In this document: positions 63,057 to 64,000 of the stretch, one piece after another
How positions within the stretch are numbered: position 1 is the first letter of the stretch
Layout: the number at the start of each line of letters is the position of its first letter
From: Oikopleura dioica
Lineage: Eukaryota; Chordata; Appendicularia; Copelata; Oikopleuridae
Assembly: GCA_907165135.1 (NCBI GenBank)
Contig: OU015569.1
Span: 4,030,001 to 4,094,000 of the forward strand
Length of the DNA stretch: 64,000 nt
Direction: 5' to 3'
Translations under genes and position numbers: made by a program
Notes under the pieces: generated by a model
What the model was told of the DNA's origin: nothing
Databases searched by the model: none
Seen by the model: the letters and a program-made list of their open reading frames with translations, nothing else

Positions 63057-64000
63057 ATGTCAGACGACAAAAGAATGATTCAAGAAGAGATGGCTAAAAA
63101 AGAGAATGAGAAAGATGCAAGAAGGAGGTCGACTGCTAAGTGTGCTTCGATCACCCGCATTGTTGTTCTTGTTGTTGTTTTCTTCTCGTTCGGTGTTGGG
63201 ATTTATTAGAGCAAAAGTTAAGATGTTTAAATGATAAAAACAAAACCCACAAAGTGCTGTTCTCGGATTTTATGGACCCCTGATTCAGAAAGATACGTCG
63301 CTTCTTTTTGCTAGTGGACGAACTGTTCCGTTTGTAGACAGATATAGACTCAGCCATGAGAATCTGCCGTTGGAATGGTTTCATGAAGACATCTGTTTGA
63401 ACCACTCAAATGCCGACTGGGCGCTAGAAGGTAGAGTCATTGGTGGCAGCGACGGCGATATCAAAGACCATCCCTGGCAAGTATCGATTCAGTTCCGTCA
63501 AGATGGCCCAGGAGAGTTTCCATTCCAACATTTTTGTGGTGGAGCAGTCATTGCTCCAAGCGAGGATTAAAAATTTTTAATCATTTTTTATCATTTGATA
63601 ACTTTTTGAACAATTTTTTAAATCTCTTGTTTTTCATCCAGTCGAAAGTTTTGTCCTATCCGCTGCTCACTGCTTTGAAGGCGATTTGAAAAGTTGGAAA
63701 ATTTGGCCGAAGCTTTCAATTCTTGCTGGAAGTACTAAAACGAACATAGGATTGAGCCAACTCGCAGACTTGATCGGCGTTCAGACACGGAAGATAAATG
63801 CGGTGGAGATTCATCCGAGATGGGACAGCAAAACCTTTTACTATGATTTCGCACTTCTTATGCTCGACGAGAAACTTGTCTATCGCTATGGAGCACACGC
63901 AGTTCGACCGATTTGCATGCCGAAGTTAAACGAACAAGGATGGGCTTTCATATCTCATTTTAAAATGTGTCCTGAGACTATAGACTGAATAGCCTGAAAA
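63057..64000 (+). CDS. type II membrane trypsin-like serine protease (partial)
   Basis: ATG 63057 opens MSDDKRMIQEEMAKKENEKD, then a basic stretch (RRRSTAK) and a hydrophobic anchor (ITRIVVLVVVFFS | AVLGFYG), so the N-terminus is cytoplasmic. The activation site is LEGRVIGGSDGD, followed by HPWQVSIQ, HFCGGAVIAP, then after an intron FVLSAAHCF (catalytic His) and YYDFALLMLDEKL (catalytic Asp), RPICMPKL. The frame reaches an intron near 63943 and the window ends before the Ser exon. There is no scavenger, CUB or SEA domain between anchor and protease. The intron after IAPS lacks a GT donor (63565 area). It probably acts as a cell-surface protease. Confidence 0.82.

Overview
The window is animal nuclear DNA. 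It has spliced protein genes of clearly metazoan or chordate type (a FREM1-like matrix protein, a connexin, a claudin-like protein, p190 RhoGAP, SLC12A8, myosin essential light chain), two Pol III tRNAs, many introns of about 40-60 nt, high gene density (about one gene per 4 kb), and several introns whose donor is GA, GC or GG instead of GT. This combination fits a larvacean (appendicularian) tunicate such as Oikopleura. The species call is inference from gene style, not from a marker locus.

Layout. 0.9-10 kb (-): FREM1-like gene with CSPG repeats, Calx-beta and a C-type lectin domain, with a tRNA-Thr inside an intron on the other strand. 10-13 kb: gene-poor. 13.0-16.3 kb (+): connexin. 17.4-18.5 kb (+): unrecognised gene. 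18.6-19.7 kb (-): MAGE-domain NSMCE3-like gene, followed by tRNA-Gly (-). 20.8-23.9 kb (-): cationic amino-acid transporter (SLC7 CAT), divergent from the Fe-S assembly factor CIAO3/NARFL (+, 24.9-29.2 kb), whose introns hold several MITE-like elements. 29.37-30.15 kb: large foldback element. 30.3-30.9 kb (+): myosin essential light chain. 31.4-33.7 kb (+): SLC12A8-like transporter.

33.8-45.05 kb: a carboxylesterase gene (-) followed by a near-perfect tandem triplication of a 3.42 kb unit. Each unit carries the 5' half of the esterase plus an EEF2KMT (FAM86) methyltransferase gene. Only the leftmost unit is joined to the 3' half of the esterase. The three units differ, as far as I could compare them, only in homopolymer length, and those differences decide which copies have open frames.

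45.2-47.5 kb: candidate structured non-coding RNAs and a TIR element around the translation factor EF-1beta gene (+). 48.2-54.4 kb (-): p190 RhoGAP. 54.4-58.3 kb: gene-poor. 58.3-61.9 kb (-): three same-strand genes: a RING finger protein, heparan-sulfate 3-O-sulfotransferase and a claudin-like membrane protein. 63.06 kb to the end (+): a type II membrane trypsin-like serine protease, cut by the window edge.

The genes are a typical unrelated eukaryotic neighbourhood. The main points of interest are the non-canonical introns, the MITE content of introns, the triplicated esterase/methyltransferase array with a possible in-frame fusion, and the structured RNA candidates around EF-1beta. Exon boundaries were read by eye from splice signals and family homology and should be treated as provisional.
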